Positions 6,275 through 12,976 of a stretch of DNA of 17,500 nt are shown in pieces. Made by a program: the position numbers and the translations under genes. The stretch comes from Symbiodinium natans (taxonomy: Eukaryota > Sar > Dinophyceae > Suessiales > Symbiodiniaceae), in contig CAJNDS010001335.1 in assembly GCA_905221605.1 (NCBI GenBank), forward strand, positions 1,644,438 through 1,661,937. The letters are read 5' to 3'. A model generated the notes under the pieces. It did no database searches, was not told where the DNA came from, and saw nothing but the letters and a program-made list of their open reading frames with translations. The number at the start of each line of letters is the position of its first letter. The stretch's first letter is position 1.

Positions 6275-6526
6275 AATTCGAACCATCACTCTTGGACGCA
6301 GTGTCGGGGCAGCGTGTTGGTTCCGAAGACTCTGAGATTGGACAAGGTGAGGGCTTAGGGTTTAGGGTTTAGGGCTTAGGGCTTAGGGTTTAGGGTTTAG
6401 GGTTTAGGGTTTAGGGTTTAGGGTTTAGGGTTTAGGGTTTAGGGTTTAGGGTTTAGGGTTTAGGGTTTAGGGGAGGTCGCGCGCTGCAGCCGTACGCCGC
6501 CGTTTCAGTGGGACATCATCTTCTAA
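6275..6526 (+). CDS. Candidate two-exon segment with a TTTAGGG intron
   Basis: Exon a is 6275-6346, between GGCTTCAG and GACAAG/GTGAGG. The candidate intron 6347-6470 is 124 bases made of TTTAGGG units and ends TTTAG. Exon b starts at 6471. Two joined frames stay open. One reads FEPSLLDAVSGQRVGSEDSE in exon a and EVARCSRTPPFQWDIIF then TAA (6524-6526) in exon b, where 15 of 17 third positions are G or C. The other reads CRGSVLVPKTLRLDK into a basic serine-rich end. The splice signals are good; the frame is unsettled and the family unknown. A third frame in exon b (6472-6576) is open too but does not fit the donor phase. Confidence 0.35.
6347..6470 (+). repeat. TTTAGGG array, candidate intron
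   Basis: About 17 units between GTGAGG and a final TTTAG. Length and structure are nearly the same as the candidate intron at 14072-14196. Confidence 0.95.
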
Positions 6527-6621
6527 TTGCTGAAGAACCCAGAGAAAATCGAAATATTCTTCCTTATTACGGGTAATACAGGATTATTGTTTTTCTGTTG
6601 GGGTTCTTAAGCAAATAGTAG

Positions 6622-6783
6622 GCAGGAGTGTTGCAGTTCTGTTTTTGCTTCTACTGTTCGGTGCGATTCGTTTCGGGACAACCCCCCCCCAACCCCGCTA
6701 CGGCCCTCCAGCCGCAAGGGCTTCAAGCTACACCAGAACCGAAACGGAAACAAGCGTCCAGTGAGAAGAAAGAGTTCAGTTAG
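6622..6783 (+). CDS. Open frame with basic C-terminal end, unassigned
   Basis: The frame is open for 53 codons between TAG at 6619 and TAG at 6781. It starts AGVLQFCFCFYCSVRF, passes a proline-rich segment encoded by a C8 run, and ends with a charged tail (ATPEPKRKQASSEKKEFS). The tail is protein-like. There is no ATG. It lies between the island at 6471 and a CCCTAAA array. Confidence 0.2.
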   Translation, partial: AGVLQFCFCFYCSVRFVSGQPPPNPATALQPQGLQATPEPKRKQASSEKKEFS

Positions 6784-6794
6784 AAAGATAGGCG

Positions 6795-6912
6795 AACCCT
6801 AAACCCTAAACCCTAAACCCTAAACCCTAAACCCTAAACCCTAAACCCTAAACCCTAAACCCTAAACCCTAAACCCTAAACCCTAAACCCTAAACCCTAA
6901 ACCCTAAACCCG
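6795..6912 (-). repeat. CCCTAAA array
   Basis: Sixteen to seventeen near-perfect CCCTAAA units. Confidence 0.97.
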
Positions 6913-6984
6913 AGAAAAAAAGAGAGAGAGAGAGAGAGAAAGCCAGAGAGTGAGGGAGAGAGAGAGCCACAGAGAGCCAGCAGG
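6911..6984. repeat. GA-rich microsatellite
   Basis: GA dinucleotides with AGCCAGAG interruptions directly abut the CCCTAAA array. The purine-rich strand continues the A-rich strand of the array. Confidence 0.9.
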
Positions 6985-7034
6985 GGTTGTTTAGGGTTGC
7001 TTCTCTACCCAGACTCTGAGGCGCCCCCCAACCC

Positions 7035-7549
7035 GGTTTAGGGTTTAGGGGGTTTAGGGGGTTTAGGGGGTTTAGGGGGTTTAGGGGGTTTAGGGGGTTT
7101 AGGGGGTTTAGGGGGCTTAGGGGGCTTAGGGGGCTTAGTTAGGGGGCTTTAGGGGGCTTTAGGGGGCTTTAGGGGGCTTTTAGGGGGCTTTAGGGGGCTT
7201 AGGGGCTTAGGGGCTTTTAGGGGGCTTAGGGGCTTTAGGGGGCTTTAGGGGGGGGCTTTAGGGGGCTTTAGGGGGCTTTAGGGGGCTTTAGGGGGGGGGG
7301 CTTTAGGGGGGGGGCTTTAGGGGGCTTTAGGGGGCTTTAGGGGGCTTTAGGGGGGCTTAGGGGGCTTGGGCTTTAGGGGCTTTAGGGGGCTTTAGGGGGC
7401 TTTAGGGGGCTTTAGGGGGCTTTAGGGGCTTTAGGGGGCTTTAGGGGCTTTAGGGGGGCTTTTAGGGGGCTTTAGGGGGCTTTAAGGGGCTTTAGGGGGC
7501 TTTAGGGGGCTTAGGGGCTTAGGGGGCTTAGGGGGTTTAGGTTTAGGTT
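7035..7549 (+). repeat. G-rich variant array (TTTAGGGGG, GCTTTAGGGGG)
   Basis: About 515 bases consist of TTTAGGGG(G), then CTTAGGGGG and GCTTTAGGGGG units, with runs of up to nine or ten G. Unit length drifts from 8 to 11 bases along the array. Every unit has at least four G, so the + strand could form stacked G-quadruplexes. It ends in TTTAGGTTTAGGTT and a C20 run. Confidence 0.95.
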
Positions 7550-7569
7550 CCCCCCCCCCCCCCCCCCCC
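7550..7569. repeat. C20 homopolymer
   Basis: Twenty C are followed immediately by AG (7570-7571). The tract resembles an extreme polypyrimidine tract for the candidate exon that starts at 7572. Confidence 0.95.
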
Positions 7570-7571
7570 AG

Positions 7572-7702
7572 GTCTCGAGATCGATGTCCTGGAGCGGCCC
7601 CTTGTGCGCCTGGCCCGCTGGCGAGGGAAAGTCGTTTGGGTGCAGGCCGACGCAGCATCTGGGCGGGCGCAGGGGTTTGGGGTTGAGAGGTTTTGGGGCT
7701 AA
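7572..7702 (+). CDS. Candidate exon behind a C20-AG acceptor
   Basis: After the C20-AG the frame at 7574 is open for 42 codons to TAA at 7700-7702. It reads LEIDVLERPLVRLARWRGKV, then VWVQADAASGRAQ and a short tail from TTTGGGG-like sequence. In the non-repeat part 25 of 33 codons end in G or C by my count. The alternating hydrophobic and charged pattern is protein-like. The opposite strand is also open (7482-7751) but is mostly encoded by repeats. There is no ATG. No family recognised. Confidence 0.4.
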
Positions 7703-7790
7703 ACCCTAAACCCCAAACCCCAAACCCCAAACCCCAAACCCCAAACCCCAAACCCCAAACCCCAAACCCTAAACCCTAAACCCTAAACCC
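7699..7790 (-). repeat. CCCCAAA variant array flanked by CCCTAAA
   Basis: Eight perfect CCCCAAA units (7711-7767) lie between CCCTAAA units on both sides. The left edge meets GGTTTTGGGG, so G-rich repeats on the left and C-rich repeats on the right form an inverted junction. Confidence 0.95.
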
Positions 7791-7898
7791 TTGCCATTCG
7801 GAGTTCGGATTGCTGAAGGGTGACAGAAAGCTCTGCTTTTGCAAGGAACCCGCAAGCCCAACCAAACTTCCCGACAAAAGGCCCCGTAAACCCTAAAT

Positions 7899-8012
7899 CC
7901 TCAAGACAAAATGAATGTAAAGAAAATGCATGTGATGTCATGGTGAATTTCGCAACTTGTTTCTCTCCTGTTGTTTGAACAGCTGACAAGTCGAGCTTTC
8001 TTTAAATTATTC
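7899..8012 (+). repeat. AT-rich module, copy 1
   Basis: It begins CCTCAAGACAAAATGAAT right after a CCCTAAA unit and contains ATGTCATGGTGAATTT, TTGTTTGAACAGCTGACAAG and AAATTATTCATA. The same order of landmarks appears at 8196-8290. The flanking 8022-8157 is GGCCCCAAAA-type imperfect repeat with an 8-base inverted pair CCAGGACC/GGTCCTGG (8066-8073, 8100-8107). Confidence 0.7.
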
Positions 8013-8157
8013 ATAGGCGCCTGCCTTTAGGATGCCCCAAAAGGCCCAAGGAGGACACAAAGCCCCCAGGACCTTTTGGAAACTTCAAAGGGCGCAAGGG
8101 GTCCTGGAGGCAACGGGCTCAGGAGGCTCCAAAGCTGTCAAAATCCAGCCCAGACGG

Positions 8158-8198
8158 CCCCCTAAACCCTAAACCCTAAACCCTAAACCCTAAACCCT
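8158..8198 (-). repeat. CCCTAAA array joined to AT-rich module
   Basis: Five to six units; the last runs directly into CCTCAAGACAAAAT of module copy 2, as a single unit does in copy 1. Confidence 0.95.
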
Positions 8199-8290
8199 CA
8201 AGACAAAATAAATTGTGTGTGGTATCATTCTGAATTTTCCAAGATATTTGTCTAAACAGCTGACCAACAGAGTTTAAGTGAATTAATCCA
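8196..8290 (+). repeat. AT-rich module, copy 2
   Basis: CCTCAAGACAAAATAAAT, GGTATCATTCTGAATTT, TTGTCTAAACAGCTGACCAA and GTGAATTAATCCA align with copy 1 at 7899-8012. The match is partial and includes small indels, so the duplication is old. Confidence 0.7.
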
Positions 8291-8339
8291 AAACGGGAGG
8301 CCGGGAGGCAAAATATTCAATTTACTTAAACCTCTGGGG

Positions 8340-8467
8340 CCTTCCCGGCTCCCGGCAAATCAAAGCCCAAATCGCCTCCCAAAGCCCAAAATTGGCCTCC
8401 AAAACCCCAAATTAGCTTCCAATGGCTTCCCAAAGCCTCAAAATTAGCTTCCAGAGCCCAGAATTGG
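8340..8467. repeat. Imperfect 20-22 base tandem repeat
   Basis: Units of the form AAAGCCCAAAATTGGCCTCC recur five to six times with variants (TTAGCTTCC, GTTCC-like ends). No frame is convincing. Confidence 0.65.
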
Positions 8468-8800
8468 CCGATATTCCATTGTCAATGATTTCTGGGATTT
8501 CCAAAGATTATTTCATGAGAAATTCAATTGGAATTATTAAAAATCACTTAAGAATTCTATCCATATAAAAAGGTTTTGGTATCTAATTCTATTGAAAACC
8601 TCAAAACAATATGAAAATCATTTTTTGTAATTGGAATTATTAAATATAATTTTTTGTTTCTAAGAATTCTAAATATTCAAGAAATCTCCAAATATATCTT
8701 TTTTCAATTATCTGAGGTATCCAAACCCAAAAATTCCTTGAATCCTTGTAGAGACAAAATTTCCTCAGAATGTAATTGGAATTCTCCATCCACCCCCGCA
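8468..8800. other. AT-rich stretch with internal duplication, no gene
   Basis: Composition drops sharply in GC. The motif TTGGAATTATTAAA occurs at about 8528 and 8631 and TAAGAATTCTA at about 8549 and 8660, in the same order, which points to an internal duplication of roughly 100 bases. No supported coding frame. Confidence 0.6.
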
Positions 8801-8829
8801 CCACCCTCCACCCACCCCCTTGTCCACCA

Positions 8830-8858
8830 CCCCCCCCCCCCCCCCCCCCCCCCCCCCC
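8830..8858. repeat. C29 homopolymer
   Basis: Twenty-nine consecutive C, preceded by CCACCC-rich sequence. The proline-rich open frame over it (8654-8872) is an effect of the tract. Confidence 0.95.
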
Positions 8859-8938
8859 ACGCCGACCCCTAAAACCTAATATCTAAAAAAAACTTTCGCT
8901 CAAAACTTTTTGGGACCCAAACCCTAACCTTTTATAAA

Positions 8939-9324
8939 AACCCTAAACCCCCTAAACCCTAAACCTAAACCCTAAACCCTAAACCCTAAACCCTAAACCC
9001 AAACCCCGAAACCCGAAAAACCCTAAACCCTAAACCCTAAACCCTAAACCCTAAACCCTAAACCCTAAACCCTAAACCCTAAACCCTAAACCCTAAACCC
9101 TAAACCCTAAACCCTAAACCCTAAACCCTAAACCCTAAACCCTAAACCCTAAACCCTAAACCCTAAACCCTAAACCCTAAACCCTAAACCCTAACCCTAA
9201 ACCCTAAACCCCTATATAAACCCCTATATAAACCCCTAAACCCTAAACCCTAAACCCTAAACCCTAAACCCTAAACCCTAAACCCTAAACCCTAAACCCT
9301 AAACCCTAAACCCTAAACCTAAAC
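8939..9324 (-). repeat. Largest CCCTAAA array
   Basis: More than 50 units in one orientation, with short interruptions at 9001-9020 (CCCGAAA) and 9208-9230 (two copies of CCCCTATATAAA). Perfect runs dominate. It is the longest telomeric array in the window but is interstitial here. Confidence 0.98.
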
Positions 9325-9567
9325 GGGAAGGCTCCGGCAGGCAAAAGGGTTTTCCAGGGTAGGCCCAAAAGGGGTGAGGCCCCAAAAAGCGGCCCCCTAA
9401 GGAGGCCCCTCAAAAGCTCCCAGAAAAGCCCGGGAGGCCCCTGAAATGGCACCGGATGCCCTCAAAAAGGCCCCACAAAACCCCAAAAAGGCACCTGTGT
9501 TGGTACCCAAAAACGCTTACACAAACCAAACAAAGGGAGGCTCCAACCCCCCCCCCCCCAAAAAAAA
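9325..9567. repeat. GGCCCC/AAAA imperfect repeats ending in C13-A8
   Basis: Short GGCCCC and CAAAA blocks alternate irregularly from 9345 to 9500. A C13 run (9547-9559) is followed by A8 at 9560. The complementary open frame (9410-9619) is low complexity and I do not call it. Confidence 0.6.
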
Positions 9568-9673
9568 GAAAAAAAACATGAAATAGAATAAAAGTCGACA
9601 ATTCATGAGGCAACGACAAGACGTTCGCAAGTTTTGCTTTCTCTTGCTTTTAAGTTTTGAGCTGCAGCATTTC

Positions 9674-10294
9674 AAGACACGAGGGCATCATCAGGAGCAT
9701 CAACAAGCCACCGGGCACACTTGTTCTTGGGTGCGTGCGCTCCTTTGACAAGGACGACAAGATACCGGCTTAGAAGCCAATGTTGGACATGGCGATGTTG
9801 TGCTGTTTGGGTAGGACATTCGCGACATCTACGTGTTCGAGAGCAGTGCCGATCTTGGATTTGCTTTTTCAGCTTTTCGCCACTGCTGGACATGGTGTCA
9901 TTTCATCTTAGGCGGCACGAGGTTCAACGGCCCAGCCATAGTGTGTGCAACTCAGCTTGGCAAAGAGCAAAGCAAAGAAAGCACGGCAAACAAGAAGAGA
10001 AAACGAGAACAGCGCCCGCAAAGGCACAGCAAGGGTGGCAAGAGGGGTGGGGAGTGGGGGTTCGGGGGGGACGCGGATTCGAGACCGCACCTCGGATATG
10101 GAGGTCAACGCCTGGCTAGAGCACTTGGAGTGTTGACATTGCGCTTCAAGTTGGGGCCTCATTATGGTTCTGTGAGGGCTATGGGCACTGCCCGACCCGT
10201 CCATTGCCATGAAGATGGCTATGCCTGGATCTCAGCAGCCGCAGCATGTACTGCGTCTTCAAACTCTGTTCCGAGAGGTGCAAGCACTTGTTAG
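9674..10294 (+). pseudogene. Possible decayed coding region, unassigned
   Basis: Two + strand frames look protein-like in sequence. The first, 9674-9772, reads EGIIRSINKPPGTLVLGCVR and stops at TAG. Another frame over 9773-9958 reads EANVGHGDVVLFG, a TAG, DIRDIYVFESSADLGF, then continues as an ATG-started frame (9833-10294, 153 residues) with a basic middle. This fits a gene with one frameshift and one stop. Alternatively, GTAGGA to GAGCAG (9812-9847) could be a 36-base intron that removes the stop. Competing long frames on both strands (9721-10119, 9908-10210) make the assignment weak. No family recognised. Confidence 0.25.
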
Positions 10295-10391
10295 CGATTG
10301 TGCCCTCTTGGCTTGTTTTGAACACTTGCGCCCGGGACACCAAAAACAAAATCAGACCCCCCAAGCAACGTGGAGTATAGCTTGTCATTGA
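10209..10391 (+). CDS. Small open frame, unassigned
   Basis: A 60-codon frame starts at ATG 10209 and contains QTLFREVQALVSDCALLACF, an amphipathic, helix-like stretch, before a glutamine-rich end. It overlaps the end of the preceding frame and a minus-strand frame (10179-10388). I recognise no domain. Chance is possible. Confidence 0.2.
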   Translation: MKMAMPGSQQPQHVLRLQTLFREVQALVSDCALLACFEHLRPGHQKQNQTPQATWSIACH

Positions 10392-10531
10392 GCATTTTTT
10401 AAGAGAGAACGAATCCTGGCGGGAATTACTTCCTGGAAGAATGTTTAGAGTATCGCTTGCTGAAGCCGAACTCAGATCACTGAGATCCTGGTAGAGTGCT
10501 CCTTTTGCAAGCCCAGGTCAGACCCCGAACA

Positions 10532-10643
10532 ATATGGGGGTTTCCGAAAATAGAGGGGGGGTACCCTTTTTGGGGCTCGTTTAAAAAGGGTTCGGTTTTT
10601 TGGGTTATATGTTGGGGTACCCCTATTTGGGAAGCAGCCATAT
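10532..10643. mobile_element. Foldback (MITE-like) element, family 1
   Basis: The left arm ATATGGGGGTTTCC...GGGGTACCC (10532-10566) pairs with the right arm GGGTACCCCTATTTGGGAAG...CCATAT (10615-10643). Its arms resemble those at 481-588. The centre is T- and G-rich. It is 112 bases, the same size as the element at 1617-1728. Its right end supplies the CCATATGGAG just upstream of the open frame at 10647. Confidence 0.65.
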
Positions 10644-10646
10644 GGA

Positions 10647-10910
10647 GTGGAGCTTCTCACTGCCAGTGAATCCTGGCTGGAGACACGCTACTCAGCGTGT
10701 GATCTTGTCCACCGTGCCCATGTGTGCTGCTGGTCTCCCACTCAGCCCCAAGAATGCCGATCTGGAGATTGGCAACACAAGGCCGGATTCCTGATTCTGT
10801 GTTCTGCCAGCGTCCAACGCAGCATGCAACTGACGGCACTCCATGATAGCCACAACATTTTAATCGACCCGTCGCATGATCATGATCAGCCCCCTGCAGG
10901 GGGCTCTTAA
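10647..10910 (+). CDS. Open frame of 87 codons, unassigned
   Basis: It starts at ATG 10647, one base beyond the foldback element, and reads MELLTASESWLETRYSACDL, then a cysteine/tryptophan segment and a histidine-rich end (LHDSHNILIDPSHDHD). The frame ends at TAA after an 18-base perfect palindrome. I recognise no family. Other frames in both strands are open nearby, so support is modest. Confidence 0.25.
   Translation: MELLTASESWLETRYSACDLVHRAHVCCWSPTQPQECRSGDWQHKAGFLILCSASVQRSMQLTALHDSHNILIDPSHDHDQPPAGGS
10888..10905. repeat. Perfect 18-base palindrome
   Basis: AGCCCCCTGCAGGGGGCT is a perfect inverted repeat with no loop, preceded by overlapping ATGATCAT/GATCATGATC palindromes (10876-10887). 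It lies at the end of the 10647 frame and could form a strong RNA hairpin near a 3' end. The following 10911-11080 is rich in GCGTGC motifs and shows no frame. Confidence 0.8.
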
Positions 10911-11086
10911 TATGAAAGGGGTTTGCGCGCGCAGCGTGGGCACATGCTAGTAAAGGCTTTGCGCGTGCTGCACCGGGCTACAGGAGCTCTACAGTGAGGG
11001 CTTTTTTTGTGCGTGCGGTGCGTGTTTAAGGGTCCTGCGCACGCAGGGAACCTGTCGCATCATGCGTCAAGCAATCCCTAGAGTCT

Positions 11087-11272
11087 ATGTGTGCCACTCC
11101 AGTTGGAGACAAGTGCGACTGTAGCTGGATGCTGCAGCGTATGCTTTTTCATTTATCACTTGCTGCCAAAAGTGCCCCTCGTGTGACACGCATAGCCGAG
11201 ATGGCTACTAGACGAGAGGGATTCAAAGGTTACTCGCGCAGTGTACTCCAGGCACAGAAAGTACTGCAATAG
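11087..11272 (+). CDS. Small open frame, unassigned
   Basis: A 61-codon ATG frame contains MCATPVGDKCDCSW near the start and a basic second half (RVTRIAEMATRREGFKGYSR). No domain recognised. It precedes the candidate spliced gene at 11445. Confidence 0.2.
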   Translation: MCATPVGDKCDCSWMLQRMLFHLSLAAKSAPRVTRIAEMATRREGFKGYSRSVLQAQKVLQ

Positions 11273-11444
11273 CTGCCGTGATTGCAAAAACATGATTGTT
11301 TAAATCACTGCAAGTGTTGCAGGGGTTGAGATCACTGCAACAACCGCATCTAGCGCAACTATTGCTACGGAAGGGGTTGAGGTTAGTTCCGCTATCGCTC
11401 TGTTCTACGCAGCCGACTGAGCTTAAGAACAATCTGTAGGACCG

Positions 11445-12013
11445 ATGGATCGCCAGCCTCAGCTGCAATTCAGACGCAAGATTGCCGATCACGGCGCCGC
11501 TGAGGTCAACCAACTCCAGTTCCATGAGGCATGCCGAAAGCAGGCGAGGCCATGCGCAGCTCAACGCGCTAAAGAATTCAGTGCTGAGCAGCAACCCGCC
11601 TTGCCTCGTAAGGCAGCACGTCATGAGTCATGAAAGACAAACCTCTAAAAAAGAAGGCAACGCATAGCATCACAGCTGAGGACCAACGCACCTTTCAGAG
11701 TAACGCCTGTAATTGTCAGGTCAACAGTGTACCGCGGATCAATCGTGGCACTGTTTCAACAAAGTCCAAACCCTTGCCTGAACACGCCAAGCAAGCCTTG
11801 CAGCAACTACGCACAACCTACAGACTGGTATGTTCTTTGCAAGGTCTACAGACGCGCAGCCGTCTACGAAGCATGCTACCGAGATCTGCTTCGGGCGTGT
11901 ATAAAGTCAGGCGCTCAGAATTGAAACAAGCAATGCGATGTGCCTTGTTCCTGCTCCTCTCACGATCTATTTTCCGCGACACCAGGCAAGTACGACGCCG
12001 GCAAAGATGTTGA
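11445..12013 (+). CDS. Candidate spliced gene with a 68-base intron
   Basis: ATG 11445 is the first Met after an in-frame TAA. Exon 1 (11445-11607) reads MDRQPQLQFRRKIADHGAAE and is glutamine/alanine/arginine-rich. A donor GTAAGG at 11608 and acceptor ATCACAG ending 11675 define a 68-base intron that joins exon 1 (phase 1) to the frame of exon 2 without a stop; unspliced, exon 1's frame ends at 11633. Exon 2 continues EDQRTFQSNACNCQVNSVPR and is open to TGA at 12011-12013. A further GTATGT at 11828 could end exon 2 earlier; another frame there (11727-11924) is also open. There is no telomeric repeat in the gene. Family unknown. Confidence 0.4.
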
Positions 12014-12129
12014 AAAAGAAGCTACGCATCACATAGACACAATATAGGCTCATCGTAAAACACGCATGTTTCCTACGTCAAGGTTCTGATCACGCACTGC
12101 CTGCGCTGCGAGGCAGCAGGTCACCTGGG

Positions 12130-12453
12130 ATGACATTAGGAGCACAGCTGTGGGACTGGTGTTATAAGTGCCTGGGTAACGACCTCAAATCCGTTGTTCG
12201 TGCAATTTCCGAAGTGACCCCAAAATGTATTCTACATTGTCGGCCCCTCCCCCCCCCATTTGAAGGGAGGGGGGATGGGGTTGGCTGGTTGCTGCGCCAG
12301 GTGTACGCGGTGGTGGCACACAATGCCAACCGCAAGCTCATTGAAAAAGTCTTCGCCGCATTCAGGCTCGAGGTGAAGTGGAATCCCCGGCCTCGGTGGG
12401 ACAACGCGCCTCTTTTCTATACAGAGATTTTCGATTTGAATTATGTTTCATAG
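12130..12453 (+). CDS. Open frame of 107 codons, unassigned, best single ORF in the island
   Basis: It starts at ATG 12130 and reads MTLGAQLWDWCYKCLGND, then a segment encoded by a C-rich/G-rich inverted repeat (12244-12280, PLPPPFEGRGDGVG). The second half is very protein-like: VYAVVAHNANRKLIEKVFAA followed by a tryptophan- and proline-containing end (WNPRPRWDNAPLF). Codons in the second half favour G or C in third position. It ends at TAG 12451-12453. An opposite-strand frame (12162-12404) is less convincing. No domain is recognised; it could be an exon of a larger gene with 11445-12013. Confidence 0.4.
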   Translation: MTLGAQLWDWCYKCLGNDLKSVVRAISEVTPKCILHCRPLPPPFEGRGDGVGWLLRQVYAVVAHNANRKLIEKVFAAFRLEVKWNPRPRWDNAPLFYTEIFDLNYVS

Positions 12454-12736
12454 ATTCCCTATCCAGAATCATGTGAAAACACCCTTCCACTTAAAATCAG
12501 GCGTCTCATAAATTACCGGCCACGTTTCATGTCGCACCCGGCCATGGAACTGATTTTTCTGAGAAAACAGAATCTAAAAAGAAAGGTTTCGGACAAGCAC
12601 CCAAACTTATTATTGACAAAATAATCTCGAAAGAAACGCTTCGCTCAGATCGTTCAACACTTGCGTTTCAAAACGTGTCCTTCAAAACGTCGCAGCGTTT
12701 TTCGTTCAACACGTTTCGTTCAAAACGTTATTGGGG
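12454..12736. repeat. Unique spacer ending in TTCAAAACGT repeats
   Basis: 12454-12645 shows no supported gene. From 12648 to 12730 the motif TTCAAAACGT or TTCAACACGT recurs five to six times, interleaved with CGTTTCG, without strict spacing. It marks the right border of the telomere-free island. Confidence 0.6.
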
Positions 12737-12818
12737 CCCAAACGCCCCAAACCCCAAACCCAAAACCTTAAACCCCAAACCCTAAAACCCAAACCCCAAA
12801 CCCCAAGCCCCCAAACCC
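12737..12818 (-). repeat. Degenerate CCCCAAA tract
   Basis: CCCCAAA, CCCAAAA and CCCTAAA units are mixed irregularly. The tract contains few stops on the + strand, so the + frame 12731-12928 runs through it artificially. Confidence 0.9.
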
Positions 12819-12912
12819 TGACCTCGCTTGCCAACCTGTGTCTTCGGAAGGATGTCCTGGTTCGGTGCATGGCCGGCCTGGGCCACTACCTCCATACTTT
12901 GCAGCTTGGCTG
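12819..12912 (+). other. Coding-like island, unassigned
   Basis: Between the CCCCAAA tract and the next TTTAGGG array, one frame reads LANLCLRKDVLVRCMAGLGH then YLHTLQLG, with mostly G or C third positions. The segment looks like real protein sequence, but no AG acceptor sits at its left edge. The reverse strand has a possible small exon as well (AGHAPNQDILPKTQ between GCCCAG and GTTGGC). Direction is therefore uncertain. Confidence 0.3.
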
Positions 12913-12976
12913 TGGGTTTAGGGTTTAGGGTTTGGGTTTAGGGTTTTGGGACAATCGCTCTAAACCCTAAACCCTA
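12913..12976. repeat. Head-to-head TTTAGGG / CCCTAAA pair
   Basis: Four to five TTTAGGG-type units (to about 12950) face two CCCTAAA units (12961-12976) across about ten unique bases. This is the orientation expected at a fused pair of chromosome ends or a palindromic telomeric insertion. Confidence 0.85.

Noticed and set aside
7482-7751. 89-codon minus-strand ORF rich in glycine, proline and lysine
   Set aside because: Most of it is encoded by the CCCCAAA array, the C20 run and the G-rich array. The + strand frame in the middle is a better coding candidate.
10060-10100. tRNA-like B-box (GATTCGAGACC)
   Set aside because: The motif is present, but there is no matching acceptor stem, anticodon arm or A-box upstream at the right spacing.
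9908-10210. 100-codon minus-strand ORF
   Set aside because: Its opposite strand carries a competing longer frame, and the minus product has no recognisable features beyond an alanine/leucine-rich stretch. Neither is well supported.
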